DNA of 64,000 bases from an uncultured Bacteroidia bacterium (GCA_937922655.1 CALAJH010000001.1:248001-312000), one strand, 5' to 3'; counted from the first letter of the stretch, positions 40,706-50,177 are shown. A program made the numbers and translations. The notes: a model not told the origin generated them from the letters alone.

Positions 40706-40792
40706 AACCGTTTGCCTAATTTTTGCATTTTTAAGGCTCAAAAGAGGGAAAAAATCTAATGAAAAAAATTGGCCGGCTTAAAATTTTTTACG

Positions 40793-40800
40793 TACTTTTG
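40793..40800 (+). promoter_or_regulatory. -7 box TACTTTTG of the response regulator gene
   Basis: Exact match, with a TTGG about 25 bases upstream that could be the -33 element. The leader to ATG 40879 is about 70 bases. Confidence 0.55.
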
Positions 40801-40878
40801 CGTAGTAAATTACGTAATGTATTCGGCACGGCATTTTTAGTGAATTTAAGTGCTTGGGCCGTTTGCCAATTGAACGTC

Positions 40879-41343
40879 ATGAATTCAAAACCTCTAACAA
40901 GCCTTAAAATCATAGACGTGGACCTTCCTCTCGTGATTTGGCTTGTAGACGACGACCCGATTTCTTCGGTTATGTTCCGTATGGAAAGCCAACGCACGGG
41001 GCTGGGACTACAAACGGCGGATTTTGTCGAACCCCAATCGGCGTTGGCGGCCCTACGCTCGATGTCCGAAGTCGGGCGCTTCAACGCCTTGCCTTGTTGT
41101 ATTTTCTTGGACTTGCATATGCCCGGCATGACGGGATGGCAATTCATCGAGGAGATGCGCAAAGTATCCTTGCCGCGCGGCATTGCCGTTTTCGTCGTTT
41201 CGTCCACCGAAGACCAAGAAGACTACGCCCGCGCCGCCTCGACCCCCGAAGTCGTCAGTCTCATGCCCAAACCTTTAACGGCGGAAAAAATCAAGACCGC
41301 CCTGCAAACGTTGGACCCCGCCGCGTGTGAACAAACGTTCTAA
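40879..41343 (+). CDS. Single-domain response regulator (CheY-like)
   Basis: A 154-residue receiver protein. WLVDDDPIS carries the acidic pocket, FLDLHMPGMTGW the phosphoacceptor Asp, FVVSSTEDQED the switch Ser/Thr and SLMPKPLT the conserved Lys. No output domain follows. A TACTTTTG box at 40793 gives a leader of about 70 bases to the ATG at 40879. A GTG at 40840 is an alternative. It is 2 bases from the downstream oxidase gene, so the two are probably cotranscribed. No cognate kinase is adjacent. Confidence 0.88.
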   Translation: MNSKPLTSLKIIDVDLPLVIWLVDDDPISSVMFRMESQRTGLGLQTADFVEPQSALAALRSMSEVGRFNALPCCIFLDLHMPGMTGWQFIEEMRKVSLPRGIAVFVVSSTEDQEDYARAASTPEVVSLMPKPLTAEKIKTALQTLDPAACEQTF

Positions 41344-41345
41344 GA

Positions 41346-42419
41346 ATGGACGCAATAGTCGTCGGCGGAGGAATGGCCGGCTTGTGTGCCGCCGTAGAGT
41401 TGAAAAAACTTGGCGCCGACGTCAAACTCTTCGACGCGGGGGCGGGCGCAAGCCTTGCCGCCGCGGGCATGCTCGCACCCGTTCACGAACTCGAATACAC
41501 CGAAATCGACCTGCTCCGCACCGGTCTGGCCGCCAGAGATTTTTATCCCCTTTGGCTCGACGCTTTGGATATCAAAGCCGATGCGGTAGGTTTGGATTTT
41601 TCCGGCGCCCTCGAAGTAGCCGTCGACGCCCGGGAACTTCCCGAGCTCAAACGTCATTTTGATTTTCAGCGCAACGCCGGCTTAAAGGTGGAATGGCTCG
41701 AAGCGTCGGGGCTGCGCGAAATCGAACCCGCGCTCGGACCGGACGTTTGCGCCGGCGTTTTCGCACCCGACGAAGGCCGGGTCGATCCTCGACTGCTTCT
41801 TCAACAAATCAAAAGCAGGGTGGGATATGCCGTCCAACGCCGCATCGTTTCCGTGGAACCCGCCGCAAACGGCGTGAAAATCACCGACGAAGCAGGCCGG
41901 TTTCATTATTCCCAATATTTGCTTTTGGCGACGGGCATAGGGATTCCGGCGTTTTGTTCGGGGTTTTCGCCGACCGAACCCGTCCCCGGTTTGGACGTTG
42001 CGGGCACGCCCAAAATATTTCCCGTTCGCGGAGAAATGGTTTCCGTCGGAGGCGGGGTTTTGAAAACGACCGTACGCATTCGTTCTAAAAGATTCGGACG
42101 CGGCTACGTCGTACCCCACCCCGAACGAACGATAATCGGTTCGACGAGCGAAGAACGAGGACGCGACTTGTCGCCGACGTTCGGTGGATTGTCCGACGTG
42201 ATGCAACGCGCTTATTGCGCCGTTCCCGCGCTTTACGACCTTCCCGTTACCGAGATATGGACGGGCCTTCGCCCCGCAACCCTTTCTCGAAAACCCGTCG
42301 TGGAAAAAATTGCCCCGCGCGTTTTTGTTTTCAACGGCCTGTATCGCCACGGGATTCTGTTGGCGCCGTATTTGGCCGTACAAGTGGCCAAGACGATGGC
42401 CGACGACGCAAATAGATAA
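41346..42419 (+). CDS. FAD-dependent oxidoreductase, glycine oxidase ThiO/DadA-like
   Basis: A 357-residue flavoprotein beginning with the dinucleotide fold MDAIVVGGGMAGLCAAVEL. The substrate domain includes VRGEMVSV, VVPHPERTIIGSTSEE and the C-terminal FAD strand WTGLRPATLSRKP with YRHGILLAPYLA, which is characteristic of ThiO and related D-amino-acid or glycine oxidases. ThiO makes dehydroglycine for thiazole synthesis, but no thi gene is next to it, so the substrate is open. It starts 2 bases after a response-regulator gene. Confidence 0.88.
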   Translation: MDAIVVGGGMAGLCAAVELKKLGADVKLFDAGAGASLAAAGMLAPVHELEYTEIDLLRTGLAARDFYPLWLDALDIKADAVGLDFSGALEVAVDARELPELKRHFDFQRNAGLKVEWLEASGLREIEPALGPDVCAGVFAPDEGRVDPRLLLQQIKSRVGYAVQRRIVSVEPAANGVKITDEAGRFHYSQYLLLATGIGIPAFCSGFSPTEPVPGLDVAGTPKIFPVRGEMVSVGGGVLKTTVRIRSKRFGRGYVVPHPERTIIGSTSEERGRDLSPTFGGLSDVMQRAYCAVPALYDLPVTEIWTGLRPATLSRKPVVEKIAPRVFVFNGLYRHGILLAPYLAVQVAKTMADDANR

Positions 42420-42488
42420 ATCAAAACATAGCGCCGTTGAATACGGCGGCATGGAATGAATTTCCGAATGAATTTCTTACGGGGGGGG

Positions 42489-43619
42489 TTAGTCGTCGAC
42501 GTCGCCGAACTGGAAGCTTAAACTGAAACGAAGGGTGTGTTCCAGCGGGTGGCGTTGAGCAAAAGGCACCAAATAAGCGGCGTCGAGGGTGAAAACACGA
42601 AAGCGTATGCCCGCGCCCAAGGTCATAAATTGGCGGTTGCCTTTGTCCGCCGCCTCGTAGAACATCCCCATTCGGGCGGCGAAAAGATTGTTGTACCAAT
42701 ATTCCACCCCCACCGACGGAATGATTTCCCTTAGCTCTTCGGCAAAGCCGTCGGGTGCGTCGCTAAAACTTTCGAACACGCCGCTCAAATACGGCACTTG
42801 CTTGTTGCCGCCGGCCGACGGCACCATGAGTTTGCTGAAATCGTTGGTGAAAGTGAGCGAATTGTATTCGTCGAAAGCATAGGTAAGCCCCCAGCCTAAG
42901 CGCAGATTGGTGGGAATGAAGTCTCGATTCGAAGACTGGGTGTAGTTCATTTTGGCGCCGAGGTTGTGGATTGTCCCTCCGATTCGGAGACGCAAGTCGC
43001 GTCCGCGAACCCTGAAAGGCTTGTCCCAATGGACGTAAACGTCGCCGGCGAAGGATTGTCCGGGTTTGGTGTTCGGCTGTCCGGCCGACGCGCCTATCAA
43101 CGAGCTGAATATATACCTCAGCCCTACCCCGGCGGAAAGGGTTTTGGTTATCAAGTGGGAATAATAGCCCGAAAAGGCGAATTCGCTGGCGTTGAATTCT
43201 CCGGTTTTGATGCCGTTGTCGTTGGTGTATTCGATGTTGCCTAACGAAAAGAAAGTCAAGGCTGCGCCGGCCACGCCTCCGCGTTCGCCGAAGTTGTAAT
43301 AAGCGGGAACGTAAAAAAGGTTGATGTCCGGTACGATTCGGAACAGCCACGGGGAATAATTGACGGCAAAACCGAATTTTTTTTGGTCTTGGGTAAGGGC
43401 GGCGGGATTCCAAAACAAGCCGTTGGGGCCTTCGGCTATGGCCGTTCCCGTTTCCGCCATGCCGCCGTGGCGCGAGTCGGGGCATATGGTTAAGAACGGT
43501 ACCGCGGTGGTTATCGCACGGGTGCGCCCCGCCGCGTCCGGATTTTGGGCATACAGACCGCCGAAAAGCGCCAACAACGTTAGCGTCGTTATTAACGGCT
43601 TAAAAGACTTGCAACGCAT
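42489..43619 (-). CDS. porV: T9SS outer-membrane protein PorV (LptO)
   Basis: A 376-residue FadL-like beta-barrel. After a signal peptide (ending FGGLYAQ) comes the PorV hallmark AITTAVPFLTICPDSRHGGMAETGTA, then GLFWNPAALTQDQKKFGFAVNYSPWL and many alternating barrel strands, ending SLSFQFGDVDD. PorV collects T9SS cargo from the SprA translocon and passes it to the PorU attachment complex. PorU is often adjacent but not here. The ATG at 43619 is used because it begins the signal peptide, and a TATTTTTG box lies 9 bases upstream. Confidence 0.92.
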   Translation of the reverse strand: MRCKSFKPLITTLTLLALFGGLYAQNPDAAGRTRAITTAVPFLTICPDSRHGGMAETGTAIAEGPNGLFWNPAALTQDQKKFGFAVNYSPWLFRIVPDINLFYVPAYYNFGERGGVAGAALTFFSLGNIEYTNDNGIKTGEFNASEFAFSGYYSHLITKTLSAGVGLRYIFSSLIGASAGQPNTKPGQSFAGDVYVHWDKPFRVRGRDLRLRIGGTIHNLGAKMNYTQSSNRDFIPTNLRLGWGLTYAFDEYNSLTFTNDFSKLMVPSAGGNKQVPYLSGVFESFSDAPDGFAEELREIIPSVGVEYWYNNLFAARMGMFYEAADKGNRQFMTLGAGIRFRVFTLDAAYLVPFAQRHPLEHTLRFSLSFQFGDVDD

Positions 43620-43947
43620 AATTTCGCTCAAAAATAAAGGGCGTAAAGTCTTTGCTATTCGGCGTTCGTTGAATTTTAATGTTCGGCAAAACGTCATTTT
43701 TACGTTTGACTTGCAAAAATAACGGGTATCCCCCGCGCTTCCAAATTTTTTTGATTTTTTTCGATTATTTTTCTGACGCCAACGCGACCTCCGTTCGCTT
43801 TAAGCTTGTGTAATCGAATAAAATGTGAAACCATCTTACCCAAGCCAATCCTTGTTAAGATAAGTTGGGCGGTATAGGTTAAATTTTTCCACAATTTTAA
43901 TTTATTTGAATACAAAGCTTAATTTGGGGTGAATTTTAATTGACGAT
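43620..43947. other. Intergenic region between divergent porV and TonB receptor
   Basis: About 330 bases, AT-rich. It holds the porV -7 box at 43629. A 71-codon open frame on the minus strand (43700-43915) has no recognisable features and lacks a promoter box, so I do not call it a gene. Confidence 0.55.
43629..43636 (-). promoter_or_regulatory. -7 box TATTTTTG of porV
   Basis: Lies 9 bases before ATG 43619. Confidence 0.55.
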
Positions 43948-46900
43948 ATGAAATTGGGTTGGTTTATGGCGGCGACGTTGGCGCTGGCGGTACAAGCGGC
44001 GTGGGCACAGGACACCCGCCGCAAAGGAGAAATCCGAAAAGAAGAGAAAAAAGAAGAGGCGGCCCCCGTTCCTGCGGGTACCGTGCCCCCTCAAAAAGGC
44101 GTTTTCATTTCGGGCAAACTCGTCGACGCCGACAACGGCGATCCCGTCATCGGCGCCTATATCAAGGTTGTCGGAACGGTGAACGGAACCGTCGCCGACG
44201 CTTCGGGCCATTTCAAACTCAACCTCCCCGAAACGACCAAGGCCGTACTCGAAATTACGTCCGTCGGTTTCAAGCCGGAAACCCTTGAAGTTTCGGGTTC
44301 GCGCGACGACGTTATCGTCAAAATGTCTCCCGACAACGTGATGTTGGACGAGGTCGTCGTTTCGGCGTCGCGCATCGGCGAACGGGCTTTGGAGTCGCCC
44401 GTAACGATTGAAAAAATCGACCTTCAAGCGGCTCGCGAAAACCCTTCGCTCAACGTCTACGACATGATTTCGACGCTCAAAGGCGTTGACCAATATTCGT
44501 CGAGCATGACGTTCAAAGACGTGAACACCCGGGGCTTCGGCTGGCCCGGAAACACGCGCATGATTCAGCGCGTCGACGGCGTAGACATGCAGGCCCCCGG
44601 GTTGAACTTTCCGGTGGGTATGCTCACGGGTGCATCGGATTTGGACTTGGAAAGCCTCGAACTCATTCCCGGCGCGGCCTCCGCACTCTACGGCCCCAAC
44701 GCCCTCAACGGCGTTATCGACATCGTCACCAAAAATCCGTTCAAATACCCCGGTTTGAGTGTCAGCGCCCGGCTTGGCGCCAACCACCTCGACGGCCGCG
44801 ACACCACCCCCCAACCCACCATGGATTTTTCCCTGCGTTATGCGGGAAACATTAAAAACAGGTTCGGATATAAAATTACGGGAACGTACTTTCGGGCGCA
44901 CGACTGGGTCGCGGCCAACTACGACGACGAGGCCGACTACCTCGGCACCACCAACTTTCAAAAATGGAACCCCGCCGAAGGCCGGTTCGTGCAAAAAGAC
45001 CTCAGCTATGGAAACCCGGGCTACGACGGGGTCAATAAGTACGGCGACGAAATCGCACAGGTCTTTACGCCCGCCGTTTTTCAATATCTCGGCCTGCCCG
45101 ACCTGCTCAACGGCGACACCCTCCTCGTCGCCAGAACGGGATACCGCGAACGCGACGTCGCCGATTACAACACTTATTTCGGAAAAGCGGATTTGAGCCT
45201 TTACTACAAAATCAATTCCGACCTCATGATTTCCGCTTCTTCGAAGTTCAACATGGGAACATCCATTTACCAAGGGGGAAATCGAAACGTACTGACCAAT
45301 TTTATCTTTCATACGCACAAGGTCGAACTTTCCGGGCCGAGGCTTTTGGTTCGCGCCTACGCCTCCATCGAGGATGCGGGCCAAAGCTACGATTCGAGAT
45401 TTTCGGGCGTATTCCTCAATCGTGCCTATAAACCCGACATCAGCTGGTTCTATCAATATCTTTTGGCCTATTCGCCCACAACCAACTTCATCGTCAACGA
45501 CCTCATCAACAACTACCGGCGCGACAACGGCCTTCCCGAAATTCCCAAAGACCAACAGATACGTCCCCAAAACGACGCCGACGCCCGCGCCTTCGCCGAA
45601 AAAGACAACCGCTACCTTTTCGATTACGTTCTGCCCTTAGGCCCCGTTTTTGGCTTGGACAGCGCCACGGTGCGCACCATTACCGCGGGCGGTTCGCGCC
45701 TTTTGCCCGGCACGGCGGACTTTCGCCGCGTTCTCGACAGCGTCAACGCCCGCCCCATCGGCCGCGGCGGCGCCCGTTTTCTCGACCAAACCCAAATGTA
45801 CCACGCCGAAGGCCAATACGACTTTACCGGAAAGGTCAAGCTTGTGGACATACTCGTCGGCGGCCACGTGCGGCTTTTCAACCTCAATTCGCAAGGAACG
45901 ATATTCATCGACACAACCGACAAACCCTTGGCCGTATTCGAGTACGGCGCCTTCGTGCAATTGACCAAACGATTTATCGACGAAAGACTGCGGATTTCCG
46001 CGTCCATACGCTTGGACCAATCCTTGGGATTGAAACCGCAAGCAAGTCCGCGCATTGCGGCGGTGGGCTTGTTGGGGCCGAACAAAAACCACGCCGTTCG
46101 CGCCTCGTTCCAAACCGCCTTCCGCAACCCCACTCTACAAGGCCGGTTCATGAACCTCGACGTCCAAATCTTTCGTTACCTCGGCGGCACCGAACGCATC
46201 GACCGAGAATACAACCTGCTTTATTACGAAGGCGGTCAAAGAATATCGAACTGTTATCTTTACACCGACGTCCAAAAAGCCCTTGAAACCGGCGATTCCG
46301 CGTCGCTCAAATATTACAACATCCGCGACGTTTCGCCCGAATTGGTCATCGGCCCCGAAATCGGTTACAAAGCCTCGCTCTGGAACCGGCTCGCCTTCGA
46401 CGTCAGCTTTTTCTACAACATCTATTCCAACTTCATCATCACCCGCCGACTTCTCGGCCCCGAACCCGGAGAAAACGGATACCAAGGCCAAAGACTTACC
46501 TTCCAAGACCTCGTCGCCAGAAATTACCGCGTCTACCGCAGATACACCAACGAAGAAGGAAACATGTACGTCTACGGCACGACCGTCGGCGTTACCTACG
46601 GTTTCAACCGCCATTTTTCCGCCTCGTTCAACTATACCTACACCGACATTTCCACGCAACTCGACCTCGACCAAGCCGAAATCGGTTTCAACACCCCCGT
46701 TCACAAAACCAACGCCGCCTTTGTCGGTCGCAACCTGTTCAAATACTTTGGTTTTGCGATAAAACACAAATGGGTCGACACCTACGATTACTTGTACAAC
46801 ATCGGCATGGTGCGTATTCCGTCGTACAACGTTCTGGATTTACAGGTCTCGTACAGGGTGCCGAAAATCAAAACGGAGTTTAAGGTGGGCGGTTCGAACG

Positions 46901-46992
46901 TTCTCAATTATCGGCACATCGAGGCTTTTGGCTCGCCGATGATTGGCGCGATGGTCTTTTTCCAAGCAACGTTCGACCAATTTCTGAACTAA
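43948..46992 (+). CDS. TonB-dependent outer-membrane receptor
   Basis: A 1014-residue receptor. A signal peptide (ending VQAAWAQ) and a charged spacer (RRKGEIRKEEKKEE) precede a CarboxypepD_reg-like domain (about 50-130: ISGKLVDADNGDPVIGAYI), then the plug (about 135-255: DEVVVSASRIGERALESPV, GASALYGPNALNGVIDIVTK-like) and a large barrel ending GAMVFFQATFDQFLN. Its ligand is unknown, and no SusD-like lipoprotein is present. It is 2 bases from the DUF4129 gene downstream, suggesting cotranscription. Confidence 0.93.
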   Translation: MKLGWFMAATLALAVQAAWAQDTRRKGEIRKEEKKEEAAPVPAGTVPPQKGVFISGKLVDADNGDPVIGAYIKVVGTVNGTVADASGHFKLNLPETTKAVLEITSVGFKPETLEVSGSRDDVIVKMSPDNVMLDEVVVSASRIGERALESPVTIEKIDLQAARENPSLNVYDMISTLKGVDQYSSSMTFKDVNTRGFGWPGNTRMIQRVDGVDMQAPGLNFPVGMLTGASDLDLESLELIPGAASALYGPNALNGVIDIVTKNPFKYPGLSVSARLGANHLDGRDTTPQPTMDFSLRYAGNIKNRFGYKITGTYFRAHDWVAANYDDEADYLGTTNFQKWNPAEGRFVQKDLSYGNPGYDGVNKYGDEIAQVFTPAVFQYLGLPDLLNGDTLLVARTGYRERDVADYNTYFGKADLSLYYKINSDLMISASSKFNMGTSIYQGGNRNVLTNFIFHTHKVELSGPRLLVRAYASIEDAGQSYDSRFSGVFLNRAYKPDISWFYQYLLAYSPTTNFIVNDLINNYRRDNGLPEIPKDQQIRPQNDADARAFAEKDNRYLFDYVLPLGPVFGLDSATVRTITAGGSRLLPGTADFRRVLDSVNARPIGRGGARFLDQTQMYHAEGQYDFTGKVKLVDILVGGHVRLFNLNSQGTIFIDTTDKPLAVFEYGAFVQLTKRFIDERLRISASIRLDQSLGLKPQASPRIAAVGLLGPNKNHAVRASFQTAFRNPTLQGRFMNLDVQIFRYLGGTERIDREYNLLYYEGGQRISNCYLYTDVQKALETGDSASLKYYNIRDVSPELVIGPEIGYKASLWNRLAFDVSFFYNIYSNFIITRRLLGPEPGENGYQGQRLTFQDLVARNYRVYRRYTNEEGNMYVYGTTVGVTYGFNRHFSASFNYTYTDISTQLDLDQAEIGFNTPVHKTNAAFVGRNLFKYFGFAIKHKWVDTYDYLYNIGMVRIPSYNVLDLQVSYRVPKIKTEFKVGGSNVLNYRHIEAFGSPMIGAMVFFQATFDQFLN

Positions 46993-46994
46993 CC

Positions 46995-47618
46995 ATGCCC
47001 GCAACGGACAGTTTGCGCACCTTCGAGCCGTCGGCGATGGAAGACCTTCGCCGACGGCTCGACTATTCCCCCACATGGTGGGACAAGCTCAAGCAGTGGG
47101 TGGCGACGTGGTGGCCGTCGTCGCCCAACGCACCCGAATTGGACAACGAAACGATTGACAACGTTCAAAAAGCCGTCGTTTACGCGATGGTTGCGATAGG
47201 GGCGTTGGTTTTGGCGTGGATGTTTTTTCGCGCCGATTTGGCGGGAATTTGGGCCGCAAGGCCCCGACGCGCCCTCGACGACGTTCGCATTACCGACGAA
47301 AATCTTGACGAAATCGACTTTGAGCGGGCCATTGCCGCCGCCGTCGCGCAACAAGACTATCGTTTGGCCGTGCGCTATTCCTACCTCAAACTGCTAAAAC
47401 TCTTGGCCGACAAGGGGCTGATTGTCTACCAAGCCGACAAAACCAACCGGCAATACGTTCGTGAATTAAAGGAGCCCTTGCGTTCGGGATTTCGGGATTT
47501 GACCCGACGTTTCGATTACGCATGGTACGGAAACCGTCCCGTTTCCGAAGCCGAATTCAACGACGGACAAAAGACGTTTGCCGAAATCGAACGCATGGCC
47601 GCGAGGCACAACCCATGA
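46995..47618 (+). CDS. DUF4129-domain membrane protein
   Basis: A 207-residue protein with one helix at about 62-82 (AVVYAMVAIGALVLAWMFF) and a C-terminal DUF4129-type segment: AVRYSYLKLLKLLADKGLI, KTNRQYVRELKEPL and FRDLTRRFDYAWYGNRPVSEAEF. In Bacteroidota such genes usually precede a DUF4350 protein and a MoxR/DUF58 cluster. Here the next gene is instead an ankyrin-repeat remnant whose ATG overlaps this TGA as ATGA. Function is unknown. Confidence 0.85.
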   Translation: MPATDSLRTFEPSAMEDLRRRLDYSPTWWDKLKQWVATWWPSSPNAPELDNETIDNVQKAVVYAMVAIGALVLAWMFFRADLAGIWAARPRRALDDVRITDENLDEIDFERAIAAAVAQQDYRLAVRYSYLKLLKLLADKGLIVYQADKTNRQYVRELKEPLRSGFRDLTRRFDYAWYGNRPVSEAEFNDGQKTFAEIERMAARHNP

Positions 47619-48063
47619 AAAGGCCGTCTCTTGTTTCCGGAATCAGCCCTTTTTGGAAGCGGCCGAAAACGAAAAAACCGCCTTGCATTACGCCTGCGAA
47701 CAACACGGGCCCGACTTGGCTGCCATCCGTTGGAGCCCATCCGTTTTTGCGCGACCGTAGGGGCTACAGCCCGGTGTTCCGGGCGTTGAAAAAACGATGG
47801 AAGCCCTTTTTCGCATCGGTGAAAACCCCAAGTCCATTTCGCCCGGCGGCAATACGCTGCTACATTTTGCCACCGAATCGGGTTTTCCGCCGTCGCCGTA
47901 CGCTACCCTCTTCCGCTCGGACTCGACCCCGGCGTAAAAAACGCCGACGGACAAACGCCCTTGAAACACGTCCAAACCAAAGCCAAGTCCCTTCGCGGGT
48001 TATAAAGAAATTGTTAGGAAATTAAAGGACGCGGCAACGGCACGCCAACAAGCGCTTCGATAG
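47615..48063 (+). pseudogene. Decayed ankyrin-repeat gene with several frameshifts
   Basis: No single frame is open, but successive frames give an orderly series of ankyrin motifs. ATG 47615 (overlapping the upstream stop as ATGA) opens one frame. About 47650 the signal continues in another as FLEAAENEKTALHYACEQHG. Near 47725-47735 it moves to VGAHPFLRDRRGYSPVFRAL, then near 47785 to EALFRIGENPKSI and GGNTLLHFATESGF. About 47885 it moves to AVAVRYPLPLGLDPGVKNAD, then GQTPLKHVQ, and finally to GYKEIVRKLKDAATARQQAL, ending at TAG 48061-48063. Several switches fall at runs of T. About four or five indels are needed. The intact ancestor would have had some 150 residues. Neighbouring genes are intact, which argues for real decay over poor sequence. 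Confidence 0.75.
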
Positions 48064-48069
48064 CGCAAA

Positions 48070-48840
48070 TTAGCGGGCGCTCCCCGCCGCATGCCACGCA
48101 TAGGCAAGTATTCCCGCGGCAACGGCAAGGTTGAGCGATTCGGCGCCGCCGCTACCCGGAATAAACACGGTTTTCAGAGCTTTTTTGACGTGTTCGGGCA
48201 GTCCTTTGGACTCCGACCCCAAAACAATATATCGGGCGCCGTTCCAAATTTTAGGGTTTTGGACGGAAAACTTTCCGTGTGCGTCGGCGCCGACGCATTC
48301 GCGGGCGTGACGTTGAAGAAATAGGTCTCCGTTTCCGATGTCGTGAACGGGAACACGAAACGCCGAACCCATGGCCGCACGCAGCGTTTTGATATTGAAA
48401 ACGTCGACCGCACCGCCGGCCACAGCCACGCAACGCATTCCGAACCAATCCGCGACGCGCAAAACGGCGCCAAGATTGGCGGGGTCTTGAACGCCCCACA
48501 ATACCACGCCGGGGCCATCGGGCAAGGTTTGCGGCGGCGGCGGCATCAACATTACCGCACCCACCGGTTCCGAACGCTCCAAATGAGACAACTTCTCGAA
48601 AACCGAAGGCGAAACAAACGCCGTTTTTGCGGGGTCGAACGGGAAGTCCGCTTTTTTTTCGGCGTATTCGCGGGTCGTAACCACGATTTTTACGGCCGTG
48701 GGAATTTGGTTCAAGGCTTCGCGCGTCAATTTTTCGCCCTCGACCCAAAACAAACCGGTGGCACGGCGGTGTTTGCGCTCTTTTAAGTCGGCTATCGCGG
48801 CGGCCTCGGCGCGACTCAACGTCTTGAACGCTTGCGGCAT
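48070..48840 (-). CDS. SpoU/TrmH-family RNA 2'-O-methyltransferase
   Basis: A 256-residue SPOUT methyltransferase with an N-terminal substrate-binding domain (KERKHRRATGLFWVEGEKL). The three knot motifs are visible: DPANLGAVLRVADWFG, IVLGSESKGLPE and IPGSGGAESLNLAVAAGILAYA. It methylates ribose in 23S rRNA or tRNA, and the target cannot be told from sequence alone. Its ATG overlaps the stop of the M23 peptidase gene by one base, so it is the last gene of the minus-strand operon beginning with the omega subunit. Confidence 0.92.
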   Translation of the reverse strand: MPQAFKTLSRAEAAAIADLKERKHRRATGLFWVEGEKLTREALNQIPTAVKIVVTTREYAEKKADFPFDPAKTAFVSPSVFEKLSHLERSEPVGAVMLMPPPPQTLPDGPGVVLWGVQDPANLGAVLRVADWFGMRCVAVAGGAVDVFNIKTLRAAMGSAFRVPVHDIGNGDLFLQRHARECVGADAHGKFSVQNPKIWNGARYIVLGSESKGLPEHVKKALKTVFIPGSGGAESLNLAVAAGILAYAWHAAGSAR

Positions 48841-49787
48841 CAATCCATGGATTCGTTGTACCGAGCGGCGGCCTCCCGGTATTGAACGTACTCTTCGGCG
48901 TCGAGGTCGGAATAAAAATAATCGATGGGGTCGACGGCGACGTTGTTTTTGTAAACCGAATAATGAAGATGAGGACCTTTGGAAACGCCCGAATTTCCGG
49001 ACTTGGCGATGACCTGCCCGCGTTTGACCGCCTGCCCCACCCGCACCATCGTTTCTTTTAAGCACGAATAGCGCGAGACATAACCGTGGCCGTGGTTGAT
49101 GGCGACGGTAAGCCCGCCGCCTTTGAGGCTTTGCCCGGCCTCGATAACGTACCCGTCGCCCGTAGCCACAACTTCCGTTCCTACGTCGGCGCGAAAGTCC
49201 ACGCCGTCGTGATGTTTATCCTTGCCGGAAATGGGGCTTTTTCTTTTTCCGAAACCACTGACGATTTCGTTGCGTACGGGACGAATCGCGGGGATTTTGC
49301 GAAGTTCGTTTTTGTTTTTTTGCCCGATTTCCAAAAGTAAGCTTTGGAGTTGGGTGTTTTTGGAAAGTTGTTCGTCGAGGGCTTTGAGTTGGGCCTCCAA
49401 ATCGGCGTCGCTGATTTTTTTGGGTGCAAACGTCGAATCGTGAACGGGTTCGTCTTCGGCTTCGGGTATGGGTTCGGCGTTGAGAATGGCCCGATAAATG
49501 TTTTTGTCCGTTTCTTTAATGACACGCAATTCGTCTTTGAGTTTTTCCACTTTTTGCGTGTACACCGCCGAAGAATCGCGCAACTTCTCGTTTTGGGTTT
49601 TGAGTAGATGGGTTTCGGGGCTGTCGAAAAACCAAAAATACAACCCCATCATGACCATCGTACTGAAGGCAACAATCACCGCATTGCGAAGCGTCCACTT
49701 CGCCCAAAAAGACAAATTTTTTTTTCTTTTGACGTAAGTAAACGTTTCGGTGTCGTAGTAATAAATTTCCCCGGGCGGGAAATACAT
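48840..49787 (-). CDS. M23-family peptidase, membrane anchored with coiled coil
   Basis: 315 residues from ATG 49787. In-frame GTG and TTG codons up to 49841 are possible starts. A short basic N-terminus (YYYDTETFTYVKRKK) precedes a membrane helix (about 33-53: AVIVAFSTMVMMGLYFWFF), a periplasmic coiled coil, and the M23 domain. Its zinc and catalytic motifs are HHDGVDFRADVGTEV and HGHGYVSRYSCL, then GPHLHYSVYKN (HxH). The HxxxD site reads HDGVD, as in active enzymes. It would act on peptidoglycan cross-links or bind them during division. It shares the operon with SUI1, coaBC and rpoZ upstream and the RNA methyltransferase downstream. Confidence 0.9.
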   Translation of the reverse strand: MYFPPGEIYYYDTETFTYVKRKKNLSFWAKWTLRNAVIVAFSTMVMMGLYFWFFDSPETHLLKTQNEKLRDSSAVYTQKVEKLKDELRVIKETDKNIYRAILNAEPIPEAEDEPVHDSTFAPKKISDADLEAQLKALDEQLSKNTQLQSLLLEIGQKNKNELRKIPAIRPVRNEIVSGFGKRKSPISGKDKHHDGVDFRADVGTEVVATGDGYVIEAGQSLKGGGLTVAINHGHGYVSRYSCLKETMVRVGQAVKRGQVIAKSGNSGVSKGPHLHYSVYKNNVAVDPIDYFYSDLDAEEYVQYREAAARYNESMD

Positions 49788-49859
49788 TTTTTTTATAAAT
49801 TCAATAAATTTTTTCACAAGCCTTATAAATTTTGATTTCAAGATTTTGACGGCCGACGT

Positions 49860-50177
49860 TTACACGCCCGCCACCTTAAACTTGTAGCCCAATTTGGTCA
49901 ATTCCGCTTTTACTTTTTCGAGATGGTCGCCTTGCAGGATGATTTCGCCGTTTTTGACCGTTCCGCCCACTCCGCAAGCGGTTTTCAAGGCTTTTCCCAA
50001 TTCTTCGAGGTCCGATTGTTTGCCCACGAATTTGTAAACGACCGTCGCTTTTTTACCGGCTTTGAGTTTTTTGTCGAGGGTGATGCGCAGGTCTTGTTTT
50101 GCCGGGGGCGGGGTTTCGGGTTCGTCGTCCTCGACGAGAGGCCGGTAATCGGGGTCGGTGGAATAGACTATGCCCAT
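49860..50177 (-). CDS. SUI1/eIF1-family translation factor (YciH-like)
   Basis: A 105-residue protein. After an acidic, Pro-rich N-terminus, the SUI1 fold is clear from GKKATVVYKFVGKQSDLEEL, LGKALKTACGVGGTVKNGEI and ILQGDHLEKVKAELTKLGYK. Bacterial homologues (YciH) influence initiation fidelity in vitro, and the role in Bacteroidota is not established. It overlaps the 3' end of coaBC by 10 bases in a different frame, which indicates translational coupling. Confidence 0.93.
   Translation of the reverse strand: MGIVYSTDPDYRPLVEDDEPETPPPAKQDLRITLDKKLKAGKKATVVYKFVGKQSDLEELGKALKTACGVGGTVKNGEIILQGDHLEKVKAELTKLGYKFKVAGV

Noticed and set aside
43700-43915. A 71-codon minus-strand frame in an AT-rich gap
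   Set aside because: No family resemblance, promoter box or coupling. It is likely chance in a promoter region.
43936-45570. A 544-codon open frame opposite the TonB receptor
   Set aside because: Same codon-bias effect. The receptor reading is supported by domain order and signal peptide.
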